A stretch of 15,919 nucleotides of DNA from Euryarchaeota archaeon UBA229 (GTDB lineage Archaea; Thermoplasmatota; Poseidoniia; Poseidoniales; Poseidoniaceae): positions 1-15,919 of the forward strand of contig DAUW01000101.1 of assembly GCA_002505355.1 (NCBI GenBank), written 5' to 3'. Position 1 is the first letter of the stretch. Each line of letters opens with the position of its first letter. Both the position numbers and the translations under genes were made by a program. Positions 1 through 8,001 of this stretch are shown here, piece by piece. The notes below the pieces were generated by a model, which worked only from the letters and a program-made list of their open reading frames with translations, did not search any database and had not been told where the DNA came from.

Positions 1-1
1 T

Positions 2-427
2 ATCACTACTTATCGGCAAATAGCCAATATGACTGCTAAACTCGAGACGCAAGTTAACGAAGCCATCGAGTTCTTCCCCGGTCGCGTAAAGCGAGACCAA
101 TGGGTTGCTCAAGCAAAGATTTTGCTTGGTGAGGATGCTAAACTTGATGAGAAGGCACTAAAGGAAGCAGAAGAACTTGAGCGAATCGCGCAGAAAGCGG
201 AAACAATTGATTTCGACACGCTAGGCGTTGCTACGTTTGACGAGAAAGATGACCTACAGACCATCAAGGGAATCGGTCCTTTCATCGCTGACAAGTTGTA
301 TGCTCTTGGTATCTACACATTTGCTCAGGTCGGCAATATGACGCCAAAGATTGAGGAAGAAGTCAACAAGGCAATCGAGTTCTTCCCTGGTCGTGTCAAG
401 CGTGACGAGTGGGCCAAGCAAGCTAAG
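2..427 (+). repeat. Coding tandem repeat, period 309 bases (HhH unit)
   Basis: Bases 2-118 match bases 311-427 codon for codon with an offset of 309 bases. The best conserved part is the EFFPGRVKRD segment (about 67-99 and 376-408). Most differences there are third-position changes (for example cccggtcgc against cctggtcgt), which suggests an old duplication kept under protein-level selection. The first copy is cut by the window edge. Confidence 0.8.
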
Positions 428-451
428 GAATTGGCCAAGAACAAGAAGTGA
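2..451 (+). CDS. Tandem helix-hairpin-helix (HhH) protein, 3' part
   Basis: The frame is open from base 2, so this is the 3' end of a longer gene. The ATG at 29 is probably not the start: codons 2-31 (ITTYRQIANM) align with IYTFAQVGNM at 311-340, and the likeness continues through EFFPGRVKRDQW (first copy) and EFFPGRVKRDEW (second copy), exactly 309 bases apart. The second copy is complete and is preceded by LQTIKGIGPFIADKL (about 253-297), a classic HhH signature (hairpin GIGP) of the kind that binds DNA or RNA backbone or mediates protein contacts. Between the copies lies a charged, probably helical linker rich in Lys, Glu and Ala. Similar C-terminal HhH modules occur as accessory domains on ribosomal and other proteins, so the function of the whole protein cannot be told from this part. 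It ends in a basic tail (AKNKK). The gene converges on the giant membrane-protein gene. Certain: coding and HhH repeat; unknown: what the missing N-terminus is. Confidence 0.85.
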   Translation: MTTYRQIANMTAKLETQVNEAIEFFPGRVKRDQWVAQAKILLGEDAKLDEKALKEAEELERIAQKAETIDFDTLGVATFDEKDDLQTIKGIGPFIADKLYALGIYTFAQVGNMTPKIEEEVNKAIEFFPGRVKRDEWAKQAKELAKNKK

Positions 452-454
452 AAT

Positions 455-471
455 TGGCTATTTCTTAGCCA
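455..471 (+). terminator. Short hairpin just after the HhH gene, possible terminator
   Basis: TGGCTA (455-460) and TAGCCA (466-471) form a perfect 6-base stem around the loop TTTCT, three bases after the stop codon. No long T tract follows directly. It sits in the 194-base gap between two convergent genes, where transcription from both sides should end. The remainder of that gap (472-645) shows no convincing gene or RNA. Confidence 0.35.
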
Positions 472-645
472 TCACTCTGTATCTAACCCGTAATTAACAT
501 GGTGGGCACAGTGTTTGCTGAAGGTCTAACTAAATGGCGAGAAATTTCTTGCTGCTGCCGTGCTAGGTAGATGTAATCTGTGTAGACAATCTAATCTCCA
601 AGTCCTGTGGCAGTGATGTAGAACATCAGGTTACCGAATAGATTC

Positions 646-3600
646 TTATTCGCTTGCGTCAAGGTCGATGACGTCTGGTCCTTCATCAATCTCTGCTAAT
701 GACTTACCAGTATCCTCAGAGACTTCCTTTGGTGCCACTTGACCATCCTGCTCGATTGCGTACAATGTGCTAATTTCGCCCAAACGGTTCATGTAAAGTA
801 TACCAAAGCCAAAGGCGACGATACCAATGAACATCCAAGTAATGTAGCGGAATATACTATCATCACTAGAGAATTCCAAGGATAGGCAAAACAATGAGAT
901 TATGGCGCCAAAGGTACCAAAGCCACGCCGCCACGGAGCTTCGGTTTCCTCCCTAAAGCCGATTAATCCAATGCTAGCAAGATAGACTGCCATCAAGGCC
1001 CAGATGTAGACGTAAAAGCTCTCGTCGAGTCGCTCCATTGCAAGAACAAAGCCAGATACGACATACGCCATTGAGATAATGCCAATATTATCTAGCCACG
1101 TATAGAATTCATCCTCGTTATCCCAGTCAAACATTTTCCAGCCGTATTCTGCCTTAGTTGAGTAGAATGTTAGGAACAAACCCTCAACAATTAAGAGCAA
1201 TCCTGCCAAGCGGTAAAATAGAGTACCATCAATATTATCATTCTGCATGTACAGATTGACGAATGATAGAACGTGTACTACTGGCAGGAAAGCAAACAGA
1301 TTGTTGTATCTGTCAGATATTGTGCAGTATGTCAAATACAACGCACCGATTATCGGACCAATTCCACCAACTGCAGTGAATGAGGAAAGGAAACCAGCAA
1401 TGGTGACGCCTTTGGTGAATTCTAAGAACAATGCTTTACTATTGTCGTTATTGTAGAGAATTAGGTAATTCTCTTGTATCTCATCATCCGTCTTTTCAGG
1501 CATTGAAACAGTGTTAATGAAGCGATATAGTGCTCCAGTCCTAGCCATTTGATTGATCAACAATGCATAAATTGCGCCATAAAGCGCGGAGTTACTTATT
1601 ACGTCCCAAAGGTCATCGTCGCTACTAATTCCTCCATCGGCAATGTTGCTGTTGAACCCGATGGCTAGCGCCGCAAACATGGCAATAATCAGTAGTGGGA
1701 AACTTTCTAGCCTTCCAGTAATCCACGCAAATATTGTTACCAGAATAATCATTGCAGTTGGCAACCATGCAACATCCGGTAGCATGCCAAATAATCCGAT
1801 TGTAAGCCAAATAAACGGTACAGTGAATGGCAGTTGACTTTCAGTGTCCGCTTGAACATTTTTCGAATCAAATACCGATTTAATGATTATACCCAACATG
1901 CTTAACGAGAGTATCAAAGATGAGAAGATGGTGATACCAATCGAATTGACCTCATTCATTGTCATTCCGAGAATGGTGACGTCAAGCAATGGAGCGAGGT
2001 GTGACCCGTCAGTGACGAACCGATCGACAAACAGGAATATCGATAGCGGTGCAATACACAGAACAAATACTCGCTTGTGGATTGTTCCGCGGTATATCAC
2101 TAGCAAGTACATCGAAAGGAATAGAATACCACCACTTGCGTCCAACAGGCCAAGGGTAAGTAATCCAAGCAGTGTGATATCATCTGCGGTTTCATTGAGT
2201 TCTGCTTTATCCATATCATCCCGCTTTAGCAATACTGACACAATTATTGGCCCAGATAGCAAAATTAGGTCAAATAGTAGGGTGTTGATTTGTAGTTTAG
2301 TAGTTTCATAATCGTTTAAGATGAATTTTATGGCGATTGGTAAAGCGATGATTACAGTCGCCCAGACGGCGATGGCTCTAGAGACGGAATTGTTCTTGTC
2401 TTCCATCAAAACTTCTCGCACGAGAATTGCAATCGGGATGATTATAATTCCAATCCAATGAACATCAACCAACAGACTTTGAATGTCAATTAGTGAAACA
2501 GAAATCATAATCAAGGCTAGAGGACCAAGAAGACTTGACCTTGCAAGAGGCCCAAAACCCTCAATCTCTTCAGGAGAATCACGGAATGGATTAACCCATT
2601 GCTGAGTTGCTTGGTCAAACACAGGGACTAACCCTTGGCTTTTTGCTTGGGTCAGCTGGAGTAGATAGCCGAGGTCGAGTTCTGAATCTCTAAACTTGAA
2701 CATCATCAGATACACCGCTAGCGCAACAATTGCCAGACTGACATTAAATCCATCTAGCACGTTTTGATAATCATCAAGCATTGGAATTTCTAGTCTCTCA
2801 AAAGTTGACAATATGACGGTTAAGACCATAGCTAAGGTGATTCCTAAACTGGCAGTTACAAACTTGCCATGCTTACCTGACTCAACCGCATCTTGTTGTT
2901 GCAAATATGCGGTAATGAGGATGTAGAAGACTACTGCCCATGGTATCAGCCAACTTGTTCCAAACAATACTGCCTTCGAGAGGAATAAGTTGGCAACAGA
3001 AATATTGATCGCCGTATCAGACAATCGGTCGTTGCGACGAGAGTATTCGACAATAACCAATATAGCCAGTAAGATTAATTCTTCGAATAGATCATATTCG
3101 GAGGCAATTGGGTTTTGATAGCTTTGGATGAGGAAGGCACCGCTTATGGCAATCATCGACCAATCTGCGACCCATCGGCGAGTCACCTTGGAAATTATTA
3201 CCAGGTATGGCAGCATAATTATGGCGATTATCCAAGGAATAATACTTGATTCGGGGGTGAATAAAAATAGTGAACCTGCTAAGCCGATCGGCATGTAGGG
3301 GATACGCCTTTTGAGGGTGGCTGGGAAGTAAGCGACCAAGACCGTGAGCCACAATACTACCTGTAGGTTAAGGATGTCTTCGAACGCACCTAAGTTATCT
3401 CCCTTTACCGGTCCAAGAACCAAATCTAAATCTTCATAACCGACCAGCCATATTGCGTATATAACCACTCCAACAAGGAAAATAGAGGTCCACTGCATTA
3501 GGTCTTGGCGGATTCTATCATCAGCAGCTAGTGCACCTTGTACTAAGATAATGAATGCCATAAGAGATAATGCACCACCTTCTAGTTGTCCCTGTGAGGC

Positions 3601-4425
3601 TACTGGATTATGGGCAAATTCGTACAGAATTGGCACTAGTCCGCTGAATACGGCAACAATCGAGAAAATAATTCCATTATTAGTTCTGAGAGCTAACCAC
3701 ATCGACAATGCTGATAGGGATATAATTGATATGCCAAGCTCATAGGAAACAACTTGATTAGACCAATCTAGCCATGGTCCAAAACCAATCATTACGACGG
3801 CAAGAGGAGTGAGGGTATTTACCGCTAAACCAAAGGTAATCTCACCTTTGAGTTTTCGTAGATACCAGTACTGCGCTAGCGCTAATAAAATACAGGCAGC
3901 AAGCTGAAGATATATTGCCTCGGCAGCCGGATACCAATCGTCTAGGGTTGGGTCCATCCTATCCTCAGCAAGGAACATATCGCGCCCCTCTGCGGCGAGG
4001 CTAATCAGCCAGCGCATCGAATATAAGACGCCTATTGCTGAAAAGAAAAACCCAACACCAATGATATATCCATGGACGCTTTGTACTTCTTTACCGCCTC
4101 TTCGTCGTTGCCATTCAACCAAAGCAATAGCCATGAATGCAGAAATTATACCACCTGCACCAAGGAACAAGAAATCTTCCTTAGTTACTGTATCATCCCA
4201 AGCAATAGAGAGTATACCACCCCAAATTGCTGCTAAGGCAATACCATACAGGATAAGTTGGGCAAATTTCTGCAACTCAACATTCTCTCGAGGCCCCTGA
4301 TAGGACGGTATTAGAGTTTCAGTCATCGGTTTTACTTCATCGGTTTGAAACAGCGTCCCTGGTCTGTCAACTGCGGAAGGCATTGCTCTATTCCTACGTC
4401 TTGGTCTAACTGGTGCGGAAGTCAT
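646..4425 (-). CDS. Giant polytopic membrane protein, 1259 residues, unknown function
   Basis: The protein is almost entirely hydrophobic segments of about 20 residues joined by short loops, roughly 30 or more transmembrane helices by eye. Soluble parts are few: a polar, Arg-rich N-terminus (about 1-50, with PVRPRRRNR), one longer loop at about 577-630 (contains QATQQWVNPFRDSPEEIEGFG), and an acidic C-terminal tail (about 1225-1259, ending DVIDLDASE). I recognise no catalytic or ATP-binding motif. In its many-helix, short-loop layout it resembles large bacterial membrane proteins of the DUF2339 kind, but no diagnostic motif supports assigning it there. The start at 4425 is favoured because an A/T-rich TATA-like box lies about 35 bases upstream; M15 (4383) and M34 (4326) are alternatives. 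It is transcribed divergently from the 4611 gene. Coding is certain from length and composition; function is unknown. Confidence 0.9.
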   Translation of the reverse strand: MTSAPVRPRRRNRAMPSAVDRPGTLFQTDEVKPMTETLIPSYQGPRENVELQKFAQLILYGIALAAIWGGILSIAWDDTVTKEDFLFLGAGGIISAFMAIALVEWQRRRGGKEVQSVHGYIIGVGFFFSAIGVLYSMRWLISLAAEGRDMFLAEDRMDPTLDDWYPAAEAIYLQLAACILLALAQYWYLRKLKGEITFGLAVNTLTPLAVVMIGFGPWLDWSNQVVSYELGISIISLSALSMWLALRTNNGIIFSIVAVFSGLVPILYEFAHNPVASQGQLEGGALSLMAFIILVQGALAADDRIRQDLMQWTSIFLVGVVIYAIWLVGYEDLDLVLGPVKGDNLGAFEDILNLQVVLWLTVLVAYFPATLKRRIPYMPIGLAGSLFLFTPESSIIPWIIAIIMLPYLVIISKVTRRWVADWSMIAISGAFLIQSYQNPIASEYDLFEELILLAILVIVEYSRRNDRLSDTAINISVANLFLSKAVLFGTSWLIPWAVVFYILITAYLQQQDAVESGKHGKFVTASLGITLAMVLTVILSTFERLEIPMLDDYQNVLDGFNVSLAIVALAVYLMMFKFRDSELDLGYLLQLTQAKSQGLVPVFDQATQQWVNPFRDSPEEIEGFGPLARSSLLGPLALIMISVSLIDIQSLLVDVHWIGIIIIPIAILVREVLMEDKNNSVSRAIAVWATVIIALPIAIKFILNDYETTKLQINTLLFDLILLSGPIIVSVLLKRDDMDKAELNETADDITLLGLLTLGLLDASGGILFLSMYLLVIYRGTIHKRVFVLCIAPLSIFLFVDRFVTDGSHLAPLLDVTILGMTMNEVNSIGITIFSSLILSLSMLGIIIKSVFDSKNVQADTESQLPFTVPFIWLTIGLFGMLPDVAWLPTAMIILVTIFAWITGRLESFPLLIIAMFAALAIGFNSNIADGGISSDDDLWDVISNSALYGAIYALLINQMARTGALYRFINTVSMPEKTDDEIQENYLILYNNDNSKALFLEFTKGVTIAGFLSSFTAVGGIGPIIGALYLTYCTISDRYNNLFAFLPVVHVLSFVNLYMQNDNIDGTLFYRLAGLLLIVEGLFLTFYSTKAEYGWKMFDWDNEDEFYTWLDNIGIISMAYVVSGFVLAMERLDESFYVYIWALMAVYLASIGLIGFREETEAPWRRGFGTFGAIISLFCLSLEFSSDDSIFRYITWMFIGIVAFGFGILYMNRLGEISTLYAIEQDGQVAPKEVSEDTGKSLAEIDEGPDVIDLDASE

Positions 4426-4452
4426 CTATATCAGGGCTAAACATTCCTATCA

Positions 4453-4467
4453 AAATATTATATTTTT
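4453..4467 (-). promoter_or_regulatory. Putative TATA box for the giant membrane-protein gene
   Basis: The run of A and T at 4453-4467 reads AAAAATATAATATTT on the minus strand, centred about 35 bases before the ATG at 4425. With an archaeal TATA-to-start distance of roughly 26 bases, transcription would begin about 9 bases before the ATG, giving a very short leader. No Shine-Dalgarno sequence is seen there, which fits. Confidence 0.45.
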
Positions 4468-4570
4468 CGCCGACAAGTTACCCGTTCAGCATGGTTTTTA
4501 TTATTGGATTATTGCCCAAACCAAACCAGCACAAGTGATAATGTTGGAACTGAAATGCTTAGTTCAAGAT

Positions 4571-4583
4571 AGAATTATACAAT
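4571..4583 (+). promoter_or_regulatory. Putative TATA box for the 4611 membrane-protein/FkbM unit
   Basis: AGAATTATACAAT at 4571-4583 is centred about 35 bases before the ATG at 4611, which would place transcription start near 4602 and give a leader of about 9 bases. The spacing mirrors that of the divergent box at 4453-4467, so the 185-base gap (4426-4610) likely holds two back-to-back promoters. Confidence 0.4.
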
Positions 4584-4610
4584 TGTGTTACATCTAAGGG
4601 TATATTCTAA

Positions 4611-5228
4611 ATGAACCTGTCTTGTGGGATAGTCATGGTATCTGGGCAGGAAAGTGGCTCGACAAGTAGTTCGCCGTTCAAGAAGTGGTTTATGCGGCAA
4701 TATTGGCGAGTTCAGCAAAGCCAAACAATAATTTCGATGGCGTTTTGGGTAACGACCCTAACCCTCCTCATTTGGCCATATGTGCGGTGGAGATTTGAAA
4801 ATGACTCAACCTTTGCTGGGATATCAACCACTTATTTTGGTCTAATTGGTATTGGTATTACCGTCATTGTCTTGGTGTTGGTAGTGGGTGTTGTGTATGA
4901 TGTAACCTTCGGTTTATGGCGTGAACATATGACTATTATCGGTGAGCGAAACCCGTTTCAAACTTACCAGATAAGCCCTAATTTTGCAATTATTTTGCTA
5001 CAGACGAATCTCATCTTGAAGAAGCTGGCAGAGGATGATGAAGATATTCAGCGACACTGCGATTTTGTTGACCGCTGGTTTAGGTGGAATGTTGATACGG
5101 AAATCTTCGCTAGAGCAATGGCTGGTTGGGAGAATATTATGCAGGATGACGACCCATATCTACCAAATCTAACCGATGAGGAACGAGTAAAACTAGCCCA
5201 AACAGTCAAGGATCTAAGCCAGCATTGA
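4611..5228 (+). CDS. Small membrane protein with cytoplasmic-type C-terminal domain, unknown
   Basis: 205 residues. A polar, Ser-rich N-terminus (about 9-25) is followed by two hydrophobic helices (about 39-57 and 74-98) with a short charged loop between them (RWRFENDSTFAG). A soluble domain of about 105 residues follows (100-205), rich in Trp, Asp and Glu (for example DRWFRWN, PYLPNLTDEERVK). No known family or active-site motif is recognised. The stop is 15 bases before the FkbM ATG, so the two genes are probably co-transcribed, which hints at a membrane partner or scaffold role in the same envelope-modification pathway; that role is inferred only from position. ATG 4611 is preferred because of the upstream TATA-like box; M9 (4635) is an alternative. 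Confidence 0.85.
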   Translation: MNLSCGIVMVSGQESGSTSSSPFKKWFMRQYWRVQQSQTIISMAFWVTTLTLLIWPYVRWRFENDSTFAGISTTYFGLIGIGITVIVLVLVVGVVYDVTFGLWREHMTIIGERNPFQTYQISPNFAIILLQTNLILKKLAEDDEDIQRHCDFVDRWFRWNVDTEIFARAMAGWENIMQDDDPYLPNLTDEERVKLAQTVKDLSQH

Positions 5229-5243
5229 ACTCTAGGTGGTTTG

Positions 5244-5999
5244 ATGGGTAGTCCTAGCATGATTAAGCGGGTAGGTAATTTTACCTTCAACTCACTGAAT
5301 AAAACTTGGCTAACGCGCAAGTTGACCTTCAAAGTAAGAACAATGTTGGGTTATGAATACTATCGTCGCCCACAAATAAATATCGACAAACGAGTTTTTG
5401 GAAGTGAGTATGGCGGGCACTGTGTGGCCTTGAACCAATTAGATCAAAACAGTGTGGTTTACTCAGCAGGCTTAGGCTTTGACATTACTTTTGATGAACA
5501 ATTGATCAATGAATATGGTGTCCGAGTTCACGGTTTTGACCCAACTCCAAAGTCGATAAAGTACCTTACTGAAAATGGATTGCCCGATAGTTTTTCGCTC
5601 CACGAATACGGTATTAGTAACCGCAACGGCACTCAAACATTTCACATTCCGATAAATCCAGAACATATTTCACACTCAACCACCAATCATCGAAACACTT
5701 CTACCGAGGCAATTAAGGTGGCCATGAAAACACTCAAAACCACAATGCAGGAATTAGGCCATGACACAATTGATTTGCTGAAAATGGACATTGAGGGCTC
5801 AGAATATGACATAATTGATGAGATCTGTCGTGATGGTATAGATGTAAAGCAGATACTGATTGAATTCCACCATCATTTCGATAATATTCCGGTATCCTCA
5901 ACTAAGTCTGCGGTAAGAAAGCTGAATCTACATGGCTACAAAATATTCAACATTTCTCCGGACGGACATGAGGTTTCATTTATCCACAACCAGGGTTGA
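5244..5999 (+). CDS. FkbM-family SAM-dependent methyltransferase
   Basis: This is a Rossmann-fold methyltransferase that should transfer a methyl group from S-adenosylmethionine, typically to a sugar hydroxyl in glycans or secondary metabolites. Counting from ATG 5244 (251 residues), the SAM-binding loop is VYSAGLGFDITFD (72-84), the acidic end of strand 2 is GFDPTPKS (97-104), and the FkbM hallmark LLKMDIEGSEYDII is at 178-191, followed by ILIEFHHHF (204-212). The length is usual for the family. The ATG at 5244 has GGTGG (5235-5239) just upstream; a TTG at 5241 in the same frame is too close to that site, and M6 (5259) is another possible start. It follows the small membrane protein by 15 bases and converges on the GT4 glycosyltransferase gene with a 6-base gap. 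A glycan or glycolipid substrate is inferred from that neighbour. Family assignment is firm, substrate unknown. Confidence 0.92.
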   Translation: MGSPSMIKRVGNFTFNSLNKTWLTRKLTFKVRTMLGYEYYRRPQINIDKRVFGSEYGGHCVALNQLDQNSVVYSAGLGFDITFDEQLINEYGVRVHGFDPTPKSIKYLTENGLPDSFSLHEYGISNRNGTQTFHIPINPEHISHSTTNHRNTSTEAIKVAMKTLKTTMQELGHDTIDLLKMDIEGSEYDIIDEICRDGIDVKQILIEFHHHFDNIPVSSTKSAVRKLNLHGYKIFNISPDGHEVSFIHNQG

Positions 6000-6005
6000 T
6001 TGGAT

Positions 6006-7214
6006 TCAGGTTTTGGTCACGCTTGTTATGGTTCTGATAGTGCTATTTACCATGTGCTGTTTGGTATATTTTGACTCGATGGTCGTTCTCGCACAGTCAC
6101 CAAGCAGATTGATTTGGTCATGGTTTTCTAGTAACTTGCTTAATTCAAGGTTGAGTTGCTGTTGATTGCCAGGCTCGATTAATATCCCATCAACGCCGTG
6201 ATTAATCACGCCTGATATCCCACCGATATCTGATGCGATAGTCGCAACACTATGCGCCATGCCTTCCAATATAGTGAGTGGTAGACCTTCATGGCGCGTT
6301 GTTGGCATCAAATGGATTCGAGCATCTTGATAAATCATGCTTAACTTGTCATCATCTATGCGTCCATGAAAAGTTACTGAGTTGTTGATGCTTAAATCAT
6401 CTGCTAACTGCTTCAAATCGCCTAGGTAACTACCTTCGCCGACAACATTTAGCATTACATTTTCCTGAGTTTTCCTGTCAAGATTGGCGATTGCTCGAAT
6501 GGCAAAATGGAGCCCTTTTTCTTTCTCGATCCGGCCTATTGCGATGCAATGTACTGGGTTAGTGCTAGGCTTGATGCGGAGTGCAGGTAGTTGAATGCCG
6601 TTTGGTATTGTGATAACTTTGCTCTTGGCAAATAATTTCATGTTGTTTTCGAGAGTTGGTGACACTAAGGTAATCTTTGAGCTGGCTAGCCTAACTGGTA
6701 AGTCCATAGTAAAATACCGCTTGAGCAGCCTAAACGGCATAATAGCTAGCCAGTGCCAGTAGCGCGGGTGGTATGACGCAGAGGCGAAAAACGTCGATAT
6801 CTCAGTCAAACTAGTACCGTGCCAAGTAGACACAATTGGAATAGAATTTTTTCTTGCCCAGCCAAGAATGCCAATCGCCCCCATCGATTGGCTGTGAATG
6901 ACGTCAACTGGTTTTGTTTCATGTAACTGCGTGACACTCTTACGACACAATGAATTCCATTTTCGGCTGTAATAGCCTGGTTTACATCCCTCTAGGTATC
7001 GTATGTCAACCCCGTCAATAATCTCTGATACCACACCGTCGTTTCTAGCCGTGGTGATTACCGTGACGTGATGACCTGCATTCACAAAACCGGTACACAA
7101 ATCCATGGTTTGTTTTTGCATACCACCAAGTGAGTGACTCGGCATAATTCGGGTCATCACTAGGATGTGCATTGGCAGTCTGTGCGGACACTGAGTCTTA
7201 ATCCCTTCAATCAT
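6006..7214 (-). CDS. Glycosyltransferase family 4 (GT-B fold)
   Basis: 402 residues, the usual length for GT4 enzymes, which move a sugar from a nucleotide-sugar donor onto a lipid or glycan at the cytoplasmic membrane face. The N-terminal half has the glycine-rich acceptor-side loop (MPSHSLGGMQ, 24-33) and VSTWHG (128-133). The C-terminal half has IPNGI (203-207), the donor-binding GRIEKEKG (R228, K233), VVGEGSYLGDLK (257-268), and the catalytic/donor EX7E motif HEGLPLTILEGMA (E309, E317). The ATG at 7214 overlaps the end of the acetyltransferase gene by 8 bases, suggesting coupled translation; M15 (7172, MHILVMTRIMP) is where many family members begin and is a credible alternative. No membrane helix is obvious. 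Together with FkbM and GNAT it suggests a small sugar-modification cluster; donor and acceptor cannot be told. Confidence 0.93.
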   Translation of the reverse strand: MIEGIKTQCPHRLPMHILVMTRIMPSHSLGGMQKQTMDLCTGFVNAGHHVTVITTARNDGVVSEIIDGVDIRYLEGCKPGYYSRKWNSLCRKSVTQLHETKPVDVIHSQSMGAIGILGWARKNSIPIVSTWHGTSLTEISTFFASASYHPRYWHWLAIMPFRLLKRYFTMDLPVRLASSKITLVSPTLENNMKLFAKSKVITIPNGIQLPALRIKPSTNPVHCIAIGRIEKEKGLHFAIRAIANLDRKTQENVMLNVVGEGSYLGDLKQLADDLSINNSVTFHGRIDDDKLSMIYQDARIHLMPTTRHEGLPLTILEGMAHSVATIASDIGGISGVINHGVDGILIEPGNQQQLNLELSKLLENHDQINLLGDCARTTIESKYTKQHMVNSTIRTITSVTKT

Positions 7215-7698
7215 CTGAACTTATTATTGGCCTAATGTACATTGTAACAGCTTTGTCACCGTAGTCGACCTCCTCGAGAGGCAAAAATCCATGAGTTTGA
7301 TGAAACCTATCAGAACCGGCATTTGGTGGTTGTAGGCTCACTTCGGCGGTAACTGGTTGTTGAGTTCTGGCCGCGTATTCGAAAACCGATTGATACAATG
7401 CCGTTCCAATACCTTGATTGCGGTATGTTGTGGCCACCGCAATTCGGTCAACGTAAATGAAATTCTCATAGCGTTGATTAAACCAAGCATAATTCAAACT
7501 ACGATACGCGCGTTTTGGCAGAAAACAAATAACAAACCCACACAAAGAGCCATCATCAAATGCCCCAATAGAAATTTCTGAGATACTTAGTAGGTATTTC
7601 ATTTCCTCGAGGGTTACTTTTCCCGTTCCAGGCAGGCCTTGTTCATTGATATCCCACATAGCGCTTAGGTCAGCATGTTCTAGGGCCTTAATCTGCAT
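7207..7698 (-). CDS. GNAT-family N-acetyltransferase (COG3818-like)
   Basis: 163 residues forming one GNAT domain, which transfers an acetyl group from acetyl-CoA to an amine. Strand 4 is VDRIAV (83-88), followed by the acetyl-CoA pyrophosphate loop RNQGIG (93-98, the Q/RxxGxG/A signature), then VSLQPPNAGSDRFHQTHGF (120-138), which closely resembles the EVNLxPPNxxSxxFHxxxGF stretch of the COG3818 predicted acetyltransferases. The stop overlaps the start of the glycosyltransferase gene, so the two form an operon. The substrate may be an amino sugar given its neighbour, but a small molecule or a protein N-terminus is equally possible. Start ATG 7698 is the natural one, with the first strand (MQIKALEHAD) right at the N-terminus. 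Confidence 0.9.
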   Translation of the reverse strand: MQIKALEHADLSAMWDINEQGLPGTGKVTLEEMKYLLSISEISIGAFDDGSLCGFVICFLPKRAYRSLNYAWFNQRYENFIYVDRIAVATTYRNQGIGTALYQSVFEYAARTQQPVTAEVSLQPPNAGSDRFHQTHGFLPLEEVDYGDKAVTMYIRPIISSDD

Positions 7699-7716
7699 CG
7701 CGATTACCGAGTCGCG
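7699..7716 (-). promoter_or_regulatory. Inverted repeat directly upstream of the acetyltransferase ATG
   Basis: CGCGA (7699-7703) and TCGCG (7712-7716) flank 8 bases, abutting the ATG of the GNAT gene. The octamer ATTACCGA within it (7703-7710) recurs at 7740-7747. This could be an operator or a weak mRNA hairpin over the start, but arms of 5 bases may arise by chance. Confidence 0.2.
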
Positions 7717-7770
7717 GTTGCTGGCACCATCTTATGTAGATTACCGATAGCAGACAACGGTGTTGAATCG

Positions 7771-8001
7771 CTAGTTTATAGAAACTACCGCAGCAATATT
7801 GGATAGCATCCATGACGAAGCGGCTACTAATTGCAGATAATCTCCAGTGCCTGAGAGACCATACACGAAGACGCTAATGATCCAGCTACCGCTAGCGATC
7901 GTTTGACCCAGCCACTCGAGGCTGGTAATTTTGCCCATGCGGGTTTGCTGTGGATTTGATTGAGGAAGAATTTGATTTGTCGGATTATCATTGTTTAGCA
8001 A
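7771..8001 (-). CDS. Tiny two-helix membrane protein coupled to the flavoprotein
   Basis: 76 residues if it starts at TTG 8001: a polar, Asn/Gln-rich leader (about 1-25), helix 1 around 29-48 (GSWIISVFVYGLS), a short GTGDY turn, and helix 2 around 55-74 (LQLVAASSWMLSNIAAVV). TTG 8001 is chosen because AGGAG lies 8 bases before it (8010-8014); the in-frame GTG at 8010 overlaps that site. ATG at 7938 would give a 55-residue protein with no Shine-Dalgarno. With the TTG start the gene overlaps the end of the flavoprotein gene by 7 bases, so translation is probably coupled. No family is recognised. Its position suggests a membrane partner, such as an anchor or electron/thiol acceptor site for the oxidoreductase; that is inference. 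Confidence 0.7.
   Translation of the reverse strand: MLNNDNPTNQILPQSNPQQTRMGKITSLEWLGQTIASGSWIISVFVYGLSGTGDYLQLVAASSWMLSNIAAVVSIN

Noticed and set aside
499..570. 24-codon ATG-to-TAG frame in the gap between the HhH gene and the giant membrane gene
   Set aside because: Too short, no Shine-Dalgarno or TATA box at a useful distance, and no recognisable protein features.
1883..2311. 142-codon open frame on the + strand
   Set aside because: It lies entirely antisense inside the giant membrane-protein gene; its Ser/Arg/Ile-rich sequence is what the complement of hydrophobic codons gives.
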